Positions 21,178-31,549 of a DNA stretch of 64,000 bases are shown one piece after another. This stretch comes from Xanthostigma xanthostigma (taxonomy: Eukaryota > Arthropoda > Insecta > Raphidioptera > Raphidiidae), in assembly GCA_963575645.1 (NCBI GenBank), contig OY754475.1:18266509-18330508 (forward strand), given 5' to 3'. The notes beneath the pieces are model-generated. The model searched no databases and was not told the DNA's origin. It was given only the letters and a program-made list of their open reading frames with translations. Position numbers and translations under genes: made by a program. The number at the start of each line of letters is the position of its first letter. Positions within the stretch are counted from its first letter, which is position 1.

Positions 21178-23064
21178 TTATTGTTTAATTTCTGTATGTG
21201 CTGCAATATGCTTCTTTCGATCTTCTAATCGAGAAAAACACTCATTACAAACGTCACACCGATATGGTCTCTCACCAGTATGAAGACGATAGTGTCTCCT
21301 TAGGTCTGACGACGTAACAAAATGTTTATCACAAACATCACACTGATATGGTTTTTCACCAGTATGTATAAGTTTATGCGTTTTTAGATGACTCGCTTGA
21401 TTAAAACTTTTTTGACAAGCGTCACACTGGTATGGTTTCCCATCAGTATGTATACGTTTATGTATAGTCAAACGTCTTGTATAAGTGAAACTCTTTTCAC
21501 ATACGTCACAGTGATGTTTCTCACCAGTATGAATGTGACTGTGTTTTTCCAGCTCTGATGACGTAAAAAAACACTTCTTGCAAACGTCACACTGGTATGG
21601 TTTCTCATCAGTATGCACTCGACTGTGTTTCTTTAACTGTGATGATGTACCAAAGCATTTGCTACAGACGTCACACTGGTAGGGTTTCTCACCAGTATGT
21701 ACGAGATTGTGTCTCTTTAGACTTGACGATTTAACAAAGCGCAATTTACAAATATCGCATTCATGCGGTTTCTCACCGGTATGTGAAAGTTTATGATAAT
21801 TTAAATGACTCAGTTGCTTAAAACTCTTAATACAAACATCACACTGATATGGTTTCTCACCAGTATGGACGCGAATATGTTTCTTTAACTGTGATGACGT
21901 AGGAAAACATTTAACACAAAAATCACATTGGTATGGTTTCTCGCCAGTATGTATAAGTTTGTGACAATTTAGATGACCCATTTGACTAAAACACTTATTA
22001 CAAACTTCGCACTGATATGGTTTCTCTTCTGTGTGCATACGTGTATGTATTATCAAAGTTCTTGAATCATTAAAACTTTTTTGACATACGTCACACTGAT
22101 GTGGTTTCTCACCAGTATGCACCCGATTGTGTCTCTTTAACTCTGATGGTATACCAAAGCATTTTTTACAAACGTCGCACTGGTATGGTTTCTCACCGGA
22201 ATGTATACGATTGTGAGTCGTCAAATGACCTAATTGATTGAAGCTCTTATTACAAACGTCACACCGGTATGGTTTCTCACCAGTATGTATAAGTTTGTGA
22301 TAGTTTAAATGATTCTTTTGTTTAAAACTCTTATTACAAGCGCCGCACTGATATGGTTTCTCACCCGTATGGACGCGATTGTGTTTCTTTAAGTGTAATG
22401 ATGTGACAAAACATTTTTTACAAACGTCACACTGGTGCGGTTTCTCTCCAGTATGTTGAAACTTGTGTGTATTCAAATGATTCAACTGGTTGAAACACTT
22501 GTTACAAGCGTCACACTGATACGGTTTCTCGCCAGTGTGGACGCGGTTGTGTCTTTTTAAATCTGACGATCTAATAAAACTCTTTTTGCACGTGCCACAC
22601 TTATATGGTTTCTCACCGGTATGTATAAGTTTGTGAGTATTTAAATGGCCGCCGTGCGCAAAGCTCTTAAAACAAACGCCACACTGATATGGTTTCTCAA
22701 CAGTATTCTTTGTAGAATGTGAATTTTTCGATGTTTTAATGTCATCGCAGTTGATTTCACTATTAACGTTAGACGTTGGATTTACTGATACGTCAACATA
22801 TTCTGGTAAAAATATGAAAGAATTGTCGTCCAATGGTTCAATTTTTATTTCAGACTTTATGGACATAGCCTCAGGAATTTCGTTTATCGAATTAACCGTG
22901 GCAGTTTCTGTCTCTTTCCAGTTGTTATCTAGTTCTACACTTTTTTTAATGTCCCTAATATTGATCTGTGAAACATCGCATTGAGATAAAGTTTCTACTG
23001 TGTCATCAGCATCATCCAGCGGTTCGTCCTTGATTTCCGTTTTTAAAAATATTTCATTATTCAT
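21178..23064 (-). CDS. ZnF-2: 18-finger C2H2 protein
   Basis: A predicted nuclear DNA-binding protein of 628 residues. The N-terminal 125 residues hold the two family motifs ([12 protein letters not shown] at residues 7-18 and [12 protein letters not shown] near 69-80) followed by FIFLPEYVD. Eighteen C-x2-C-x12-H-x3-H fingers fill residues 128-622, nearly all joined by TGEKP-type linkers. The start used is the ATG of MNNEIF. An upstream ATG at the place of the ZnF-6 start is out of frame here, because an A-run is six bases instead of seven. It therefore opens a 17-codon upstream ORF overlapping the true start. The end TEIKQ is followed by decayed fingers, so the protein was once longer. Its DNA target cannot be read reliably. 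Confidence 0.88.
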   Translation of the reverse strand: MNNEIFLKTEIKDEPLDDADDTVETLSQCDVSQINIRDIKKSVELDNNWKETETATVNSINEIPEAMSIKSEIKIEPLDDNSFIFLPEYVDVSVNPTSNVNSEINCDDIKTSKNSHSTKNTVEKPYQCGVCFKSFAHGGHLNTHKLIHTGEKPYKCGTCKKSFIRSSDLKRHNRVHTGEKPYQCDACNKCFNQLNHLNTHKFQHTGEKPHQCDVCKKCFVTSLHLKKHNRVHTGEKPYQCGACNKSFKQKNHLNYHKLIHTGEKPYRCDVCNKSFNQLGHLTTHNRIHSGEKPYQCDVCKKCFGIPSELKRHNRVHTGEKPHQCDVCQKSFNDSRTLIIHTRMHTEEKPYQCEVCNKCFSQMGHLNCHKLIHTGEKPYQCDFCVKCFPTSSQLKKHIRVHTGEKPYQCDVCIKSFKQLSHLNYHKLSHTGEKPHECDICKLRFVKSSSLKRHNLVHTGEKPYQCDVCSKCFGTSSQLKKHSRVHTDEKPYQCDVCKKCFFTSSELEKHSHIHTGEKHHCDVCEKSFTYTRRLTIHKRIHTDGKPYQCDACQKSFNQASHLKTHKLIHTGEKPYQCDVCDKHFVTSSDLRRHYRLHTGERPYRCDVCNECFSRLEDRKKHIAAHTEIKQ

Positions 23065-23462
23065 TTTCTTTGCTGAATAAACAAACACAGGCGGCTTTTT
23101 TCAGTTGGCATCTATATCAACATTCTCACTTATATCTGCATATTATAAATACAAAGACCTCAGAACTTTTGAATGAAACATTTATAATTGATTTGATTGT
23201 TAGAAGTTTGTAGTTGCTGTACATATTGTCGCATTGTTTTAGTACAGTACCACTTGCATCTCAAACCAGTCAATTTTCTTCAGTTAAGTGCAACGTAACA
23301 GATGACTGACGAAATCCGGAAAATGATTGCGTGTCGTGTCGTTATCTGACAACCAAAGAAAACTCATTAGTTTGCTTGAAATATTTGTTGGTTTTATTAA
23401 TTTTACTTTAGTTCATAATTAGTTTATTTGGCTACCAATATTAAGAGCACTGTGGTGGAAAC

Positions 23463-23635
23463 AAAAATAAAGAATAGTTACTTCTTACCACAACAGTTTT
23501 ATTAGCGGATGTACATTTTGGGAGCTATGCTCTCATCTTCAGCAAACACTATTTGCTGAAGATGAGAGCATAGCTCCCGAAATGTACATCCGCTAATAAA
23601 ACTGTTGTGGTAAGAAGTAACTATTCTTTATTTTT
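23463..23635. repeat. Fold-back with 84-bp arms in ZnF-2 intron 1
   Basis: Arms 23463-23546 and 23552-23635 are inverted copies, with a single mismatch by eye, around a 5-base centre CACTA. Arm landmarks are AGAATAGTTACTTCTTACC and GCTCTCATCTTCAGCAAA. The inserted DNA would form a long hairpin in the pre-mRNA. The near-identity of the arms suggests recent origin, or an extension artefact of a single-stranded end. Confidence 0.85.
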
Positions 23636-23728
23636 TATTTAAATTTATTTGGGTGTAGTTCCGAACATAGGTCATCTTCGATCAGGATGAAACTTTGGGT
23701 ATTCTTAACCTTGCTAGGACATAAAAAA

Positions 23729-24361
23729 TTGGGTGTCTGTAAAGTCGGTTTACGGATGATAGTTTTACGTGATAACGTATTCCGCTCGAATATCATATTT
23801 AATAATACATAACCTAAATTTTAGTAGCTGTCAAACTATATTTTTACCGACTAATAATTTGATCAACCAAAGCAAAATACATATTTTTAAGCAATTATAA
23901 ATACATTTAAAAGAATGTATATATATATATTATATATTTGTTAACAAACCGTATAATTTATCTGCTGTTATGAAATGCAGATATCTCCCAAGATTTGTTT
24001 TTGATACAAAATGTAGCTGCGTTTGTGTACAAACTATCAATTGACAAATAACGAAAAATTGCTTTAAAAATTCGATAATTTATGGCATTTTTATTAGATA
24101 TCTTGATTTTAAGTCTTAATTTCCACGGTCTATAAAACAAAGGCCATCTGTCAGATGTAGCTTTCGCTGGAACAGCCGAAAAAAATGTTGAACGCACACT
24201 ACTCTCTGACGTCACGCGAGAAGAGGGAGAAATGCGCACAAGACGCTTGGATCGATCGTGCATCTCTATCGCTTATATCGCGCTCTCGCTTGCGGAACGT
24301 TACTCTTTTTCGTGTGTGCTGGCGGTGTTTCATGAATTTATAAGACGTTATCACGTCAAAA
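23729..24361 (-). mobile_element. ACGTGATAACGT MITE, copy 4, diverged interior
   Basis: The ends match the family (TGTCTGTAAAGTCGGTTTAC at one side, GACGTTATCACGTCAAA at the other). The interior differs from the 660-bp copies and carries a 101-residue minus-strand frame (23958-24263) of unknown meaning. It lies in intron 1 of ZnF-2 and accounts for much of the large size of that intron. Confidence 0.7.
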
Positions 24362-25027
24362 AATCCTCAAGAGATTTTTGGCACAAGTGTCTCAGAGCAA
24401 TTTTATAGGAGTTTTAAGTTTTTACTGTCTTAGACATTTATTCATACAAATTTTGCTTTAACGGCGTGTGGGTATAAACTACTATAAAAATGTTATGCGG
24501 CACGTGCGTCAAAATTCCTTTGGGGTTATTTTATGTCTCACTAAGTTCAACAAATGCCCAAAATTTCATTCCGCTCGGAGATAAAAACACCATTATAGAA
24601 AAATTTCTATGAATAAATGGTTTTAAATGGTAAAAAGTTTTAACCTCCATAAAAATTTTATGGGTGGTTGGCGCCCAAAATTCCTTTCATGTCCCACCAA
24701 CGTCAACAAATGCCCAGTTTCATTCCGATCGAAGATTACAGGTATTCGCAACTATATACGTTTACTTTTTAAAAACATTTTTAAAAATTATTTAAATAAA
24801 AAAGCGATGAATTATTTGTCAACGTACTTAAAATTCTCGCAAAACGTTAAAATAAAATGTCTAATTTATGAATAATATACCGTCAACTACGTCGATGTGA
24901 TTGTTATAAGGCATGTAAATACAGTATTATATCAATTAAACATTAGGTTAATAGAGCTAGTTGTACATTATTAAACTATAATGCTATTATAAATATAAAA
25001 ATAAACAGTCTGTATACGTGAACTTAC

Positions 25028-25275
25028 CCGAACGGGAGTACACTTTATAATTACAATATTTACTTAAACTTCCAGGACTAGTTGAAAAACTATTTGTTTC
25101 ATCAGCGTGACGTCACAACGTAAGCACAATGAACATATTTTACTTATGTCGTAAGCTTTTACAGAAATCAATTCAATGATGTGAACAATTTATAACAGGA
25201 GGTGTTTACGATCTATCTGTCACTTTGTTGTCTATAAAATGTATGTAATAATGTAAGCAGTACTGCCAACCTTGT
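25028..25275 (-). promoter_or_regulatory. ZnF-2 promoter-like block and non-coding exon 1
   Basis: Exon 1 ends at 25028 (TTCGG then GTAAGTT). The intron, 25027-23346, is the longest in the cluster (1682 nt) and holds a fold-back and a MITE. The acceptor is TTGGTTGTCAG at 23346, followed by ATAACGAC. The block spans about 25185-25275 and retains ATCTGTCACTTTG, but the CAGGGCTG core is degraded. A MITE starts 33 bp upstream. Confidence 0.65.
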
Positions 25276-25307
25276 ATGTAGCATTTAGGTGCGAACATTG
25301 CGGGTGT

Positions 25308-25626
25308 GTTCCGAAATATAACCCAGTATACTGCCCACTGCTAATGACGTCATGAATCGACGCCATACTGTTGATTCGTTCCGAAATATACTAGTCAGCG
25401 CGTTGACGCAATATTATTTCCCACGTCCACCAAAAATAATTGTTTACTTGCTGAGAAGAAGTTGCAAATAACAAATAATAAAATCAAAAATTCCACAAAG
25501 TCTGATGCACATATTATTTCCGGTTAAATATTTATGCTACGTGACACCTGTCTCACCAGTACAATATGGCGTTGAATTTATGACGTCAATTAGCACAGGC
25601 CAGTATACTGGATTATATTTCGGAAC
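25308..25626 (+). mobile_element. TTCCGAAATATA long-TIR MITE, copy 1
   Basis: Inverted ends of about 60 bp begin GTTCCGAAATATAA and include CCAGTATACTG and ATGACGTCATGAAT. There is no gene. It abuts the ZnF-2 promoter-like block. The sister copy at 54663-54972 abuts that of ZnF-11 at nearly the same distance. Confidence 0.75.
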
Positions 25627-25773
25627 AATTTCTGAATAAATTATTTATATAGAATTGATTGGTAGTTATTAAATAACCGTTTATTAAAATTTTAAAAATT
25701 GTTGTTTTACAAAATGGTTAGCTAATACAATACACATTTTTCTATGTTGAATGAAGTTATGAACTATCTAGGT

Positions 25774-26103
25774 CAGGGGTCGGCAACCTTTTGAGACGGA
25801 AGAGCCAAAAGTTACAATTTACAAAATTTCCCAGTTTTTAAAGAGTCACTAAACATTTTCGTTTCATTATTATAGTATTTGCTTATATAGGTATAATATA
25901 TATATCCGAGGACGACACGGTGCGGGTGAGACGCGAGTGGAAATGGCTGAGAGATAGACATGGTGCTCAATCATGGATCGATTGGACGATTTTTAAGGGT
26001 TTATATAATAAAATAATAGTTTTTTGCGTATGGAACTGGAGAGCCGCAACTTTACATAAAAAAAGCCGCATGCGGCTCGCGAGCCACAGGTTGGCGACTC
26101 CTG
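25774..26103 (+). mobile_element. Non-autonomous hAT element C
   Basis: The ends are CAGGGGTCGGCAACCT and AGGTTGGCGACTCCTG. They are flanked by ATCTAGGT (25766-25773) and ACCTAGGT (26104-26111), a 7-of-8 duplication. GAGCCAAAAG on the left and GCGAGCCACA on the right are the usual inner motifs of this group. The frame crossing its right end is spurious. Confidence 0.85.
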
Positions 26104-26335
26104 ACCTAGGTCAATTTATTTTGAAGTTACTCTTCTTTTACATAACATACATACTACAAAATCGGTTGTAGAACATTAAGCTAAGCTGGACGCGGTAAAG
26201 CACTTGCCTCGTAACCTAGTGGTGGCACGTTAGATCGCGGCGGTCGATGCCATTATGTTCTTTTCACTACAAGTCTATCGGTTTTACTTCTATAATGTGT
26301 AGTGTAAAACTATTTTTTTAAACTGTTTCTGAATT

Positions 26336-26369
26336 TCGTTGAAATACGTCTTATTACAAACGTCACACT
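26336..26369 (-). pseudogene. Decayed finger beyond the ZnF-3 stop
   Basis: After TSEKP the DNA reads CCATAAAGTGTGACGTTTGT. Restoring one lost base after CCATA would continue as another finger beginning K-C-D-V-C-N-K. A one-base deletion therefore created the present TAA stop. Confidence 0.7.
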
Positions 26370-27617
26370 TTATGGTTTCTCACTCGTATGCGCACGTCTT
26401 TTGTGTTTACTCAAACAGCCTGACTGATTGAAACACTTATTACAAGCATCACATTGATATGGTTTCTCACCGGTATGTGTACGTTTGTGAATTTTCATGT
26501 GCTGTGATTTATTGAAACGCTTATTACAAACGTCACACTGATACGGTTTCTCATCGGTGTGAGTACGTTTGTGAACTATTAAATTGCTTATAGCACTAAA
26601 ACTACTTTTACAAACGTCACACTGATACGGTTTCTCACCCGTATGCACCCGATTGTGAGTGTTTAAGTCAGATGATCTACCAAAGCATTTCTCACAAACG
26701 TCACACTTATACGGTTTCTCAGCAGTATGCGTCCGTTTATGAACTATCAAATGGCTTATGGCAGTGAAACTCTTTTTACAAACGTCACACTGATGTGGTT
26801 TCTCACCGGTATGTACGCGATTGTGTATCTTTAAGTCCGACGATCTACTAAAGCGCTTTTTACAAACTTCACACTCATACGGTTTCTCCGCAGTGTGCAT
26901 ACGTTTATGAACTGACAAATTGCTTGTATTACTGAAAGTCTTTTTGCAAACGTCACACTTATATGGTTTCTCGCCTGAATGTACGCGATTGTGTTTCTTT
27001 AACTGTGATAATGTACCAAAGCATTTTTCGCAAATGTCGCACCGATACGGTTTCTCACCGGTATGTATACGCAAGTGTCGATTTAAAGTGCCCACTTGAT
27101 TAAAACGCTTATTACAAATGTCACACTGAAACGGTTTCTCACCAGTATGTATAAGTTTGTGACCGTTTAAATGGCCCGCATGGCCAAAACTTTTATTACA
27201 AACGTTACACTGATATGGTTTTTCAACAATTTCTTGAGTAGATGTATTCTGCGTTGCAATATCATTATCTGCTTTTGTGGCTTCGCACTTCACTTCGACG
27301 TCTTCAACATTTGTTGAAGCAGTGTCATCAACATATTCAGGTAAAAATATAAACGATCTATCATCCACCGATTCAGTCTTGATTTCGGATTTTATGGGAA
27401 TTCCTTCGCTGATTTCGATTTTTGAATTAAAAGGCGCTATCCCTGTCTCTTTCCAAGTGGGACCTATCTCTAAACCTATTTTTGTGTCACCAATTTCAAG
27501 CTTTGAATCTCCACAGCTGATTTCAACTGTGTTATCAAGACAGTCCGATGGAAACGGTGAATCATCATCTATCGGTTCATTTTTGATTTCGGTTTTTAAA
27601 TATATTTCATTGTTCAT
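26370..27617 (-). CDS. ZnF-3: 10-finger C2H2 protein
   Basis: A 415-residue predicted nuclear DNA-binding protein. The N-terminus carries [12 protein letters not shown] (residues 7-18) and IKSEIKTESVDD (near 75-86), then [10 protein letters not shown]. Ten fingers span residues 137-410. Fingers 4, 6 and 8 share a NL/HL-I/S-VHKR helix pattern and alternate with SSDL/SQL fingers, which suggests that pairs of fingers were duplicated together. The last finger has H-x4-H spacing (KHKRRAH). The start is the ATG of MNNEIY, the first in-frame ATG of exon 2. The gene has been cut short at its 3' end by a one-base deletion. Exon 2 begins at 28124, giving a 5' UTR part of about 500 nt. Confidence 0.88.
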   Translation of the reverse strand: MNNEIYLKTEIKNEPIDDDSPFPSDCLDNTVEISCGDSKLEIGDTKIGLEIGPTWKETGIAPFNSKIEISEGIPIKSEIKTESVDDRSFIFLPEYVDDTASTNVEDVEVKCEATKADNDIATQNTSTQEIVEKPYQCNVCNKSFGHAGHLNGHKLIHTGEKPFQCDICNKRFNQVGTLNRHLRIHTGEKPYRCDICEKCFGTLSQLKKHNRVHSGEKPYKCDVCKKTFSNTSNLSVHKRMHTAEKPYECEVCKKRFSRSSDLKIHNRVHTGEKPHQCDVCKKSFTAISHLIVHKRTHTAEKPYKCDVCEKCFGRSSDLNTHNRVHTGEKPYQCDVCKSSFSAISNLIVHKRTHTDEKPYQCDVCNKRFNKSQHMKIHKRTHTGEKPYQCDACNKCFNQSGCLSKHKRRAHTSEKP

Positions 27618-28442
27618 TTTGCTTGCTGAAGAAACAATCGCAGGCGACTTTCCTTTTCAGTTGATATCTATGCCAACATTGATATTTGCGTAATATAAAC
27701 CAGTAGCCCGGTTCAGCTTTGCCCCAATTTGTAGTTTGCCACCATTTTTTCGTCGACATATGTTGCGAAATTGGCTTCCACTAAAAGCGATTTTACTTTA
27801 TATAACCTATGCCCATCCTGAAGGTCCATTCTTATTGGTGAAAACATTTTTGTAATCGGATGAGTAGTTTCGGAGATAACATCTTGCATCCAAACTTACA
27901 GGCTTCACCTCTTTTATAATATTAACATAAATTCAAAGATCCTGAGAGCATTTTAGAATGAAACATTTATTATTTGTTTTGATTGTCAGAAGCGAGTAGA
28001 TGCCGTGGATAGCGACGCAGTGTTACGTTAGACTGTACTATTTGCATTTGGTATTGGTGAAATTTCTCCATCTAAATTAACAGCAGACCGATGAAGCTCG
28101 GAATACTAGCGCGTGTTTTCTTATCTGAGAATCTTAAAGAATACTACTTTAATTGCTAATCTTAAAGTTCAAAAAATCTTTTTTCTGTGTTTAGAAACAT
28201 TTTCATAAAGTATGAAAAATATTAACCACCTTTTTTAAGTAATTTTTTTCATTTCGTTTGCAAACCCTTTTTTGTTAAACAAAATATAGCAATTCTCTGT
28301 ATGAAAAAAGAACCGCTTATTAAAATGACATAAGCTACAACGTGTTTATTAAAATGACATAAGCTATAACGTGTTTACCTCGGTTTAAAACTACATATCT
28401 GAATTAAATAACAGAACTATAATGCTATGTATGAGGCCTTAC

Positions 28443-28656
28443 CTGAACGGTAGTACACTTCTTAATTACATCAGTTATTCAATCTTCCAGTACAGTTGAA
28501 AATCAAAATATACGTTTTATCGCCACATCTTAAGTACAGTCAACATGTTTTATTCAAATATTTATTGATATTCAATACATTATATACTATTTTTAGTGAG
28601 AGGAAATTTCGACTGTATCTGTCAGTCTACTCTATTAAAAACATGGTTGCCAATAT
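28443..28656 (-). promoter_or_regulatory. ZnF-3 promoter-like block and non-coding exon 1
   Basis: Exon 1 ends at 28443 (TTCAG then GTAAGG). The intron is 28442-28125 (318 nt) and the acceptor is AAGATTCTCAG followed by ATAAGAAAAC. The block spans 28598-28656 and reads GTCTACTCTATTAAAAAC then ATGGTTGCCAA on the plus strand. Confidence 0.7.
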
Positions 28657-29344
28657 TCGTAATAATCGGTCATGTATCAGAGATCATATGTAATTTTCTA
28701 ATTATAATGAAAGTAATAAAATATTGAAGTTCCAAGTTTGTATATGAATCAAGAGTAAACTATAAAATTTTCAATGTTCTCACCATGTTTAAATGTGGTA
28801 TTCAGATTATCTGGGATGTTATTATCATTTATATAATTATAATTAATTATATTAATCAACTCCTATAGGCTGTGTGCACAAAGCCTACTAGCGCCGATAG
28901 TGGGTAATAGAGAACTATTGAACTCACTTTTTATGGAAATCGCGACATGTTTCTATAGTGATGTCAAAAACTTTAGTTGGCCATGATGTGTTAAAAAAAA
29001 TGTAATAAAAAAAACTGATGTTAATTTGTTTACACTGACAGAAATAATTTTTATTTTTCAAATCATGTATAAAACAAATCGTTATAATAAATTTATTGCT
29101 ACAATATGTGCGCTTAAAGAGTAGTCTTGAACGTATTTTTCGGTCAGTAATATTGACCATGGTTCCCAAAACTTTTTTGCTTACATATCTCTCTATAAAA
29201 TAGCTAATTTACACGACTGTAATATATCACTTTGCAAGCCTTTTTTAAAGTAAAACTGTACTTGACACGGTAGGGTAAAACCGATCAATGAGATTGAAAG
29301 TGTAACGAAACGTTGCAAAGCACAACATAACAACCGTGAAAATA

Positions 29345-29400
29345 CACATTTCGAAGCGTATACTTATTAGTGTAATAAAGTATTTTTCACAAACGTCACA
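29345..29400 (-). pseudogene. Decayed finger beyond the ZnF-4 stop
   Basis: The ZnF-4 stop is a TAG standing where CAG (Gln) normally precedes the first Cys of a finger. The frame then runs on as CDVCEKYF before losing the pattern. A single C-to-T change would explain the truncation. Confidence 0.75.
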
Positions 29401-30555
29401 CTAAGATGGTTTCTCATCAGTGTGCGTACGTTTGTGAACTATAAAATTGCTTATAGCACTGAAACTTCTTTTACAGACGTCACACCGATATGGTTTCTCA
29501 CCAGTATGCACCCGAATGTGCGTCTTTAAGAGTGATGATCGGCCAAAACATTTTTTACAAACGTCACACCGAAATGGTTTCTCGTCTGTGTGCACACGTT
29601 TGTGAACTATCAAATTGCTTATATCACGAAAATTCTTCTTACAAACGTCGCACTGATACGGTTTTTCTCCAGTATGTACACGATTGTGTTTCTTTAACTC
29701 TGACGATCTACTAAAGCATTTTTTACAAACGTCACATTGGTATGGTTTCTCTTCAGTGTGTATACGTTTGTGAACTATTAAATTGCTTATATCCTTGTAA
29801 CTTTTTTTACAAAAATCACACTGATACGGTTTCTCCCCAGTGTGCAAACGATAGTGTGTCTTTAAGTCTGACGATCTACTGAAGCATTTTTTACAAACGT
29901 CACACTGATATGGTTTCACGCCGGTATGTATAAGTTTGTGTCTTGTTAAATGACCGGCTTGATTAAAACTTTTAGTACAAACGTCACACTGATATGGTTT
30001 CACCTCATTATGAGTACGTTTGTGAACTGTCAATTTATGCGCATGACTAAAACTCTTTTTACAAACGTCACACTGATAGTTTGTTTCAATTTGTTTTTTA
30101 GATTTCTCAGTATTTACTGAAGGATTTTTGAATTCCTCTTCAGATTTATCAAAACACTTTGTCTCCTCAGAAGAACGGCAATTCACGAAGCTGTCCGATG
30201 TCTGCTCAATATCTGTTTTTATGTCCTTGTAGCTGATTTCAACGCTGTCAACGTCAGACGAGGGGTCTGATGTGTTATCAACATATTCTGGTAAAAATAT
30301 ACACGAATAATCATCAATCGGTTCACTCTTGATTTCAGATTTTATTGATATTCCTTCGTCAATTTGGTTTTCTGTCTGTTTCCTATTGATACCGATCTCT
30401 AAACTTTTTTTAGTGTCCCCACTCACACTACAGTTGACTTCACTATCATCACATTTGGAGTCTACTGTGTCATCAGTATGATCGGTTGGAAACAAAGAAT
30501 TGTCATTCATCGGCTCGTCTTTGATTTCGGATTTTAAAAATACGTCATTATTCAT
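29401..30555 (-). CDS. ZnF-4: 8-finger C2H2 protein
   Basis: A 384-residue predicted nuclear DNA-binding protein. Motif 1 is [12 protein letters not shown] (residues 7-18), motif 2 is IKSEIKSEPIDD (near 71-82), followed by CIFLPEYVD. The spacer before the fingers is the longest in the cluster, about 70 residues, and rich in D, E, S and K. Eight fingers fill residues 162-379. Fingers 4, 6 and 8 carry the ISNLIVHKR or ISNFIVHKR helix also seen in ZnF-3, so these two genes are close relatives. The start is the ATG of MNNDVF; the upstream frame (NIYSANK) is open but has no ATG. Exon 2 starts at 30733. The end is a nonsense change, noted separately. Confidence 0.87.
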   Translation of the reverse strand: MNNDVFLKSEIKDEPMNDNSLFPTDHTDDTVDSKCDDSEVNCSVSGDTKKSLEIGINRKQTENQIDEGISIKSEIKSEPIDDYSCIFLPEYVDNTSDPSSDVDSVEISYKDIKTDIEQTSDSFVNCRSSEETKCFDKSEEEFKNPSVNTEKSKKQIETNYQCDVCKKSFSHAHKLTVHKRTHNEVKPYQCDVCTKSFNQAGHLTRHKLIHTGVKPYQCDVCKKCFSRSSDLKTHYRLHTGEKPYQCDFCKKSYKDISNLIVHKRIHTEEKPYQCDVCKKCFSRSSELKKHNRVHTGEKPYQCDVCKKNFRDISNLIVHKRVHTDEKPFRCDVCKKCFGRSSLLKTHIRVHTGEKPYRCDVCKRSFSAISNFIVHKRTHTDEKPS

Positions 30556-31034
30556 TTTGTTTGCTGAATAAATATTCACACGCGACTGTTCCTTCCAGTT
30601 GAAATCTATGCCAAAATTGATTTTTTGCGTATTATAAGTACAAGATTGTCAGACAGTTTTAAAATTGATTTGTCAGAAGCGAGTAGTTTCTGTAGACTGG
30701 TGAAGTTTGGAGTATTATCTTATGTTTTGTTGTCTGAGAATCCAAAAAAATACTTATTTAATTTCAAATCTTTATATCTCACTTATATTTTAAAACCTCT
30801 TTTTTCTGAATTTAGAAACAGTTCGGTAAAACATGTTCTTTACATTTGCAGAGGCTTCACTCTAAAAAATTGCAAATTTTAAGATTGAAAAATTTACTTT
30901 TTACTTAATTGAACCGCTTGTTATAACAAAGTAATATAAACTATAAAGTGAACCCTGACGAAATTATCTATTAGAACTAATCGTAAAATACTGTAACACT
31001 ATTTTAAACATACGGTAACTGAATATTTCATTAC

Positions 31035-31255
31035 CTGAGCGGAAGCACACTTTATAATTACATTAGTTCATTCAATTTTCAGTATAGTTGAAAATCAAAA
31101 TATAATTATCAACGTAACGCCACGCCGTAAGCAAAATCAATATACTTAACTTAGGCATGTATACCGATAATTATTATTATGATGTGCACAATTTCAAACG
31201 TGAAGCGGTTTCGATGGATGTCACTTTCGTCTACTAAAAACAGGGCTGCTGATTT
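31035..31255 (-). promoter_or_regulatory. ZnF-4 promoter-like block and non-coding exon 1
   Basis: Exon 1 ends at 31035 (CTCAG then GTAATG, a weaker donor). The intron is 31034-30734 (301 nt) and the acceptor is GGATTCTCAG followed by ACAACAAAAC. The block at 31190-31255 is nearly ideal: GTCACTTTCGTCTACTAAAA then ACAGGGCTGCT on the plus strand. Confidence 0.75.
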
Positions 31256-31549
31256 TCACATTTAAGAATTCTCGTTGACAACACTATGATGGAAAAAATA
31301 CCATATTTATGTTTTATTGCCTTAAAATGTTACTAATAATTATTATTGAGAGTACGGTATTTGATTATAACAATTAAATTTGCTCAAAATTTATAATTAA
31401 AACAATGTGAGCCGTCGTGTACGTAGAATTTTTGAACCCAAACTTCGCCCTGTTACTGAATTTCAGCTTGTCAAACGATGATATGGTTTCGCGCCAGTGT
31501 GTATACGTTTACGAATTATCGAATTGATTACATATACTTCACACTAGTG

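Noticed and set aside
23958..24263. 101-residue minus-strand frame in a MITE
   Set aside because: It lies wholly inside a transposable element and has no motif I can name.
26175..26260. tRNA-like string around CTTGCCTCGTAACC
   Set aside because: Neither the arms nor the B-box could be paired; likely a decayed SINE or chance.
30555..30579. Upstream starts of ZnF-2 and ZnF-4 at GTG codons
   Set aside because: GTG is not a usual start in animals; the conserved ATG of MNNE was used instead.
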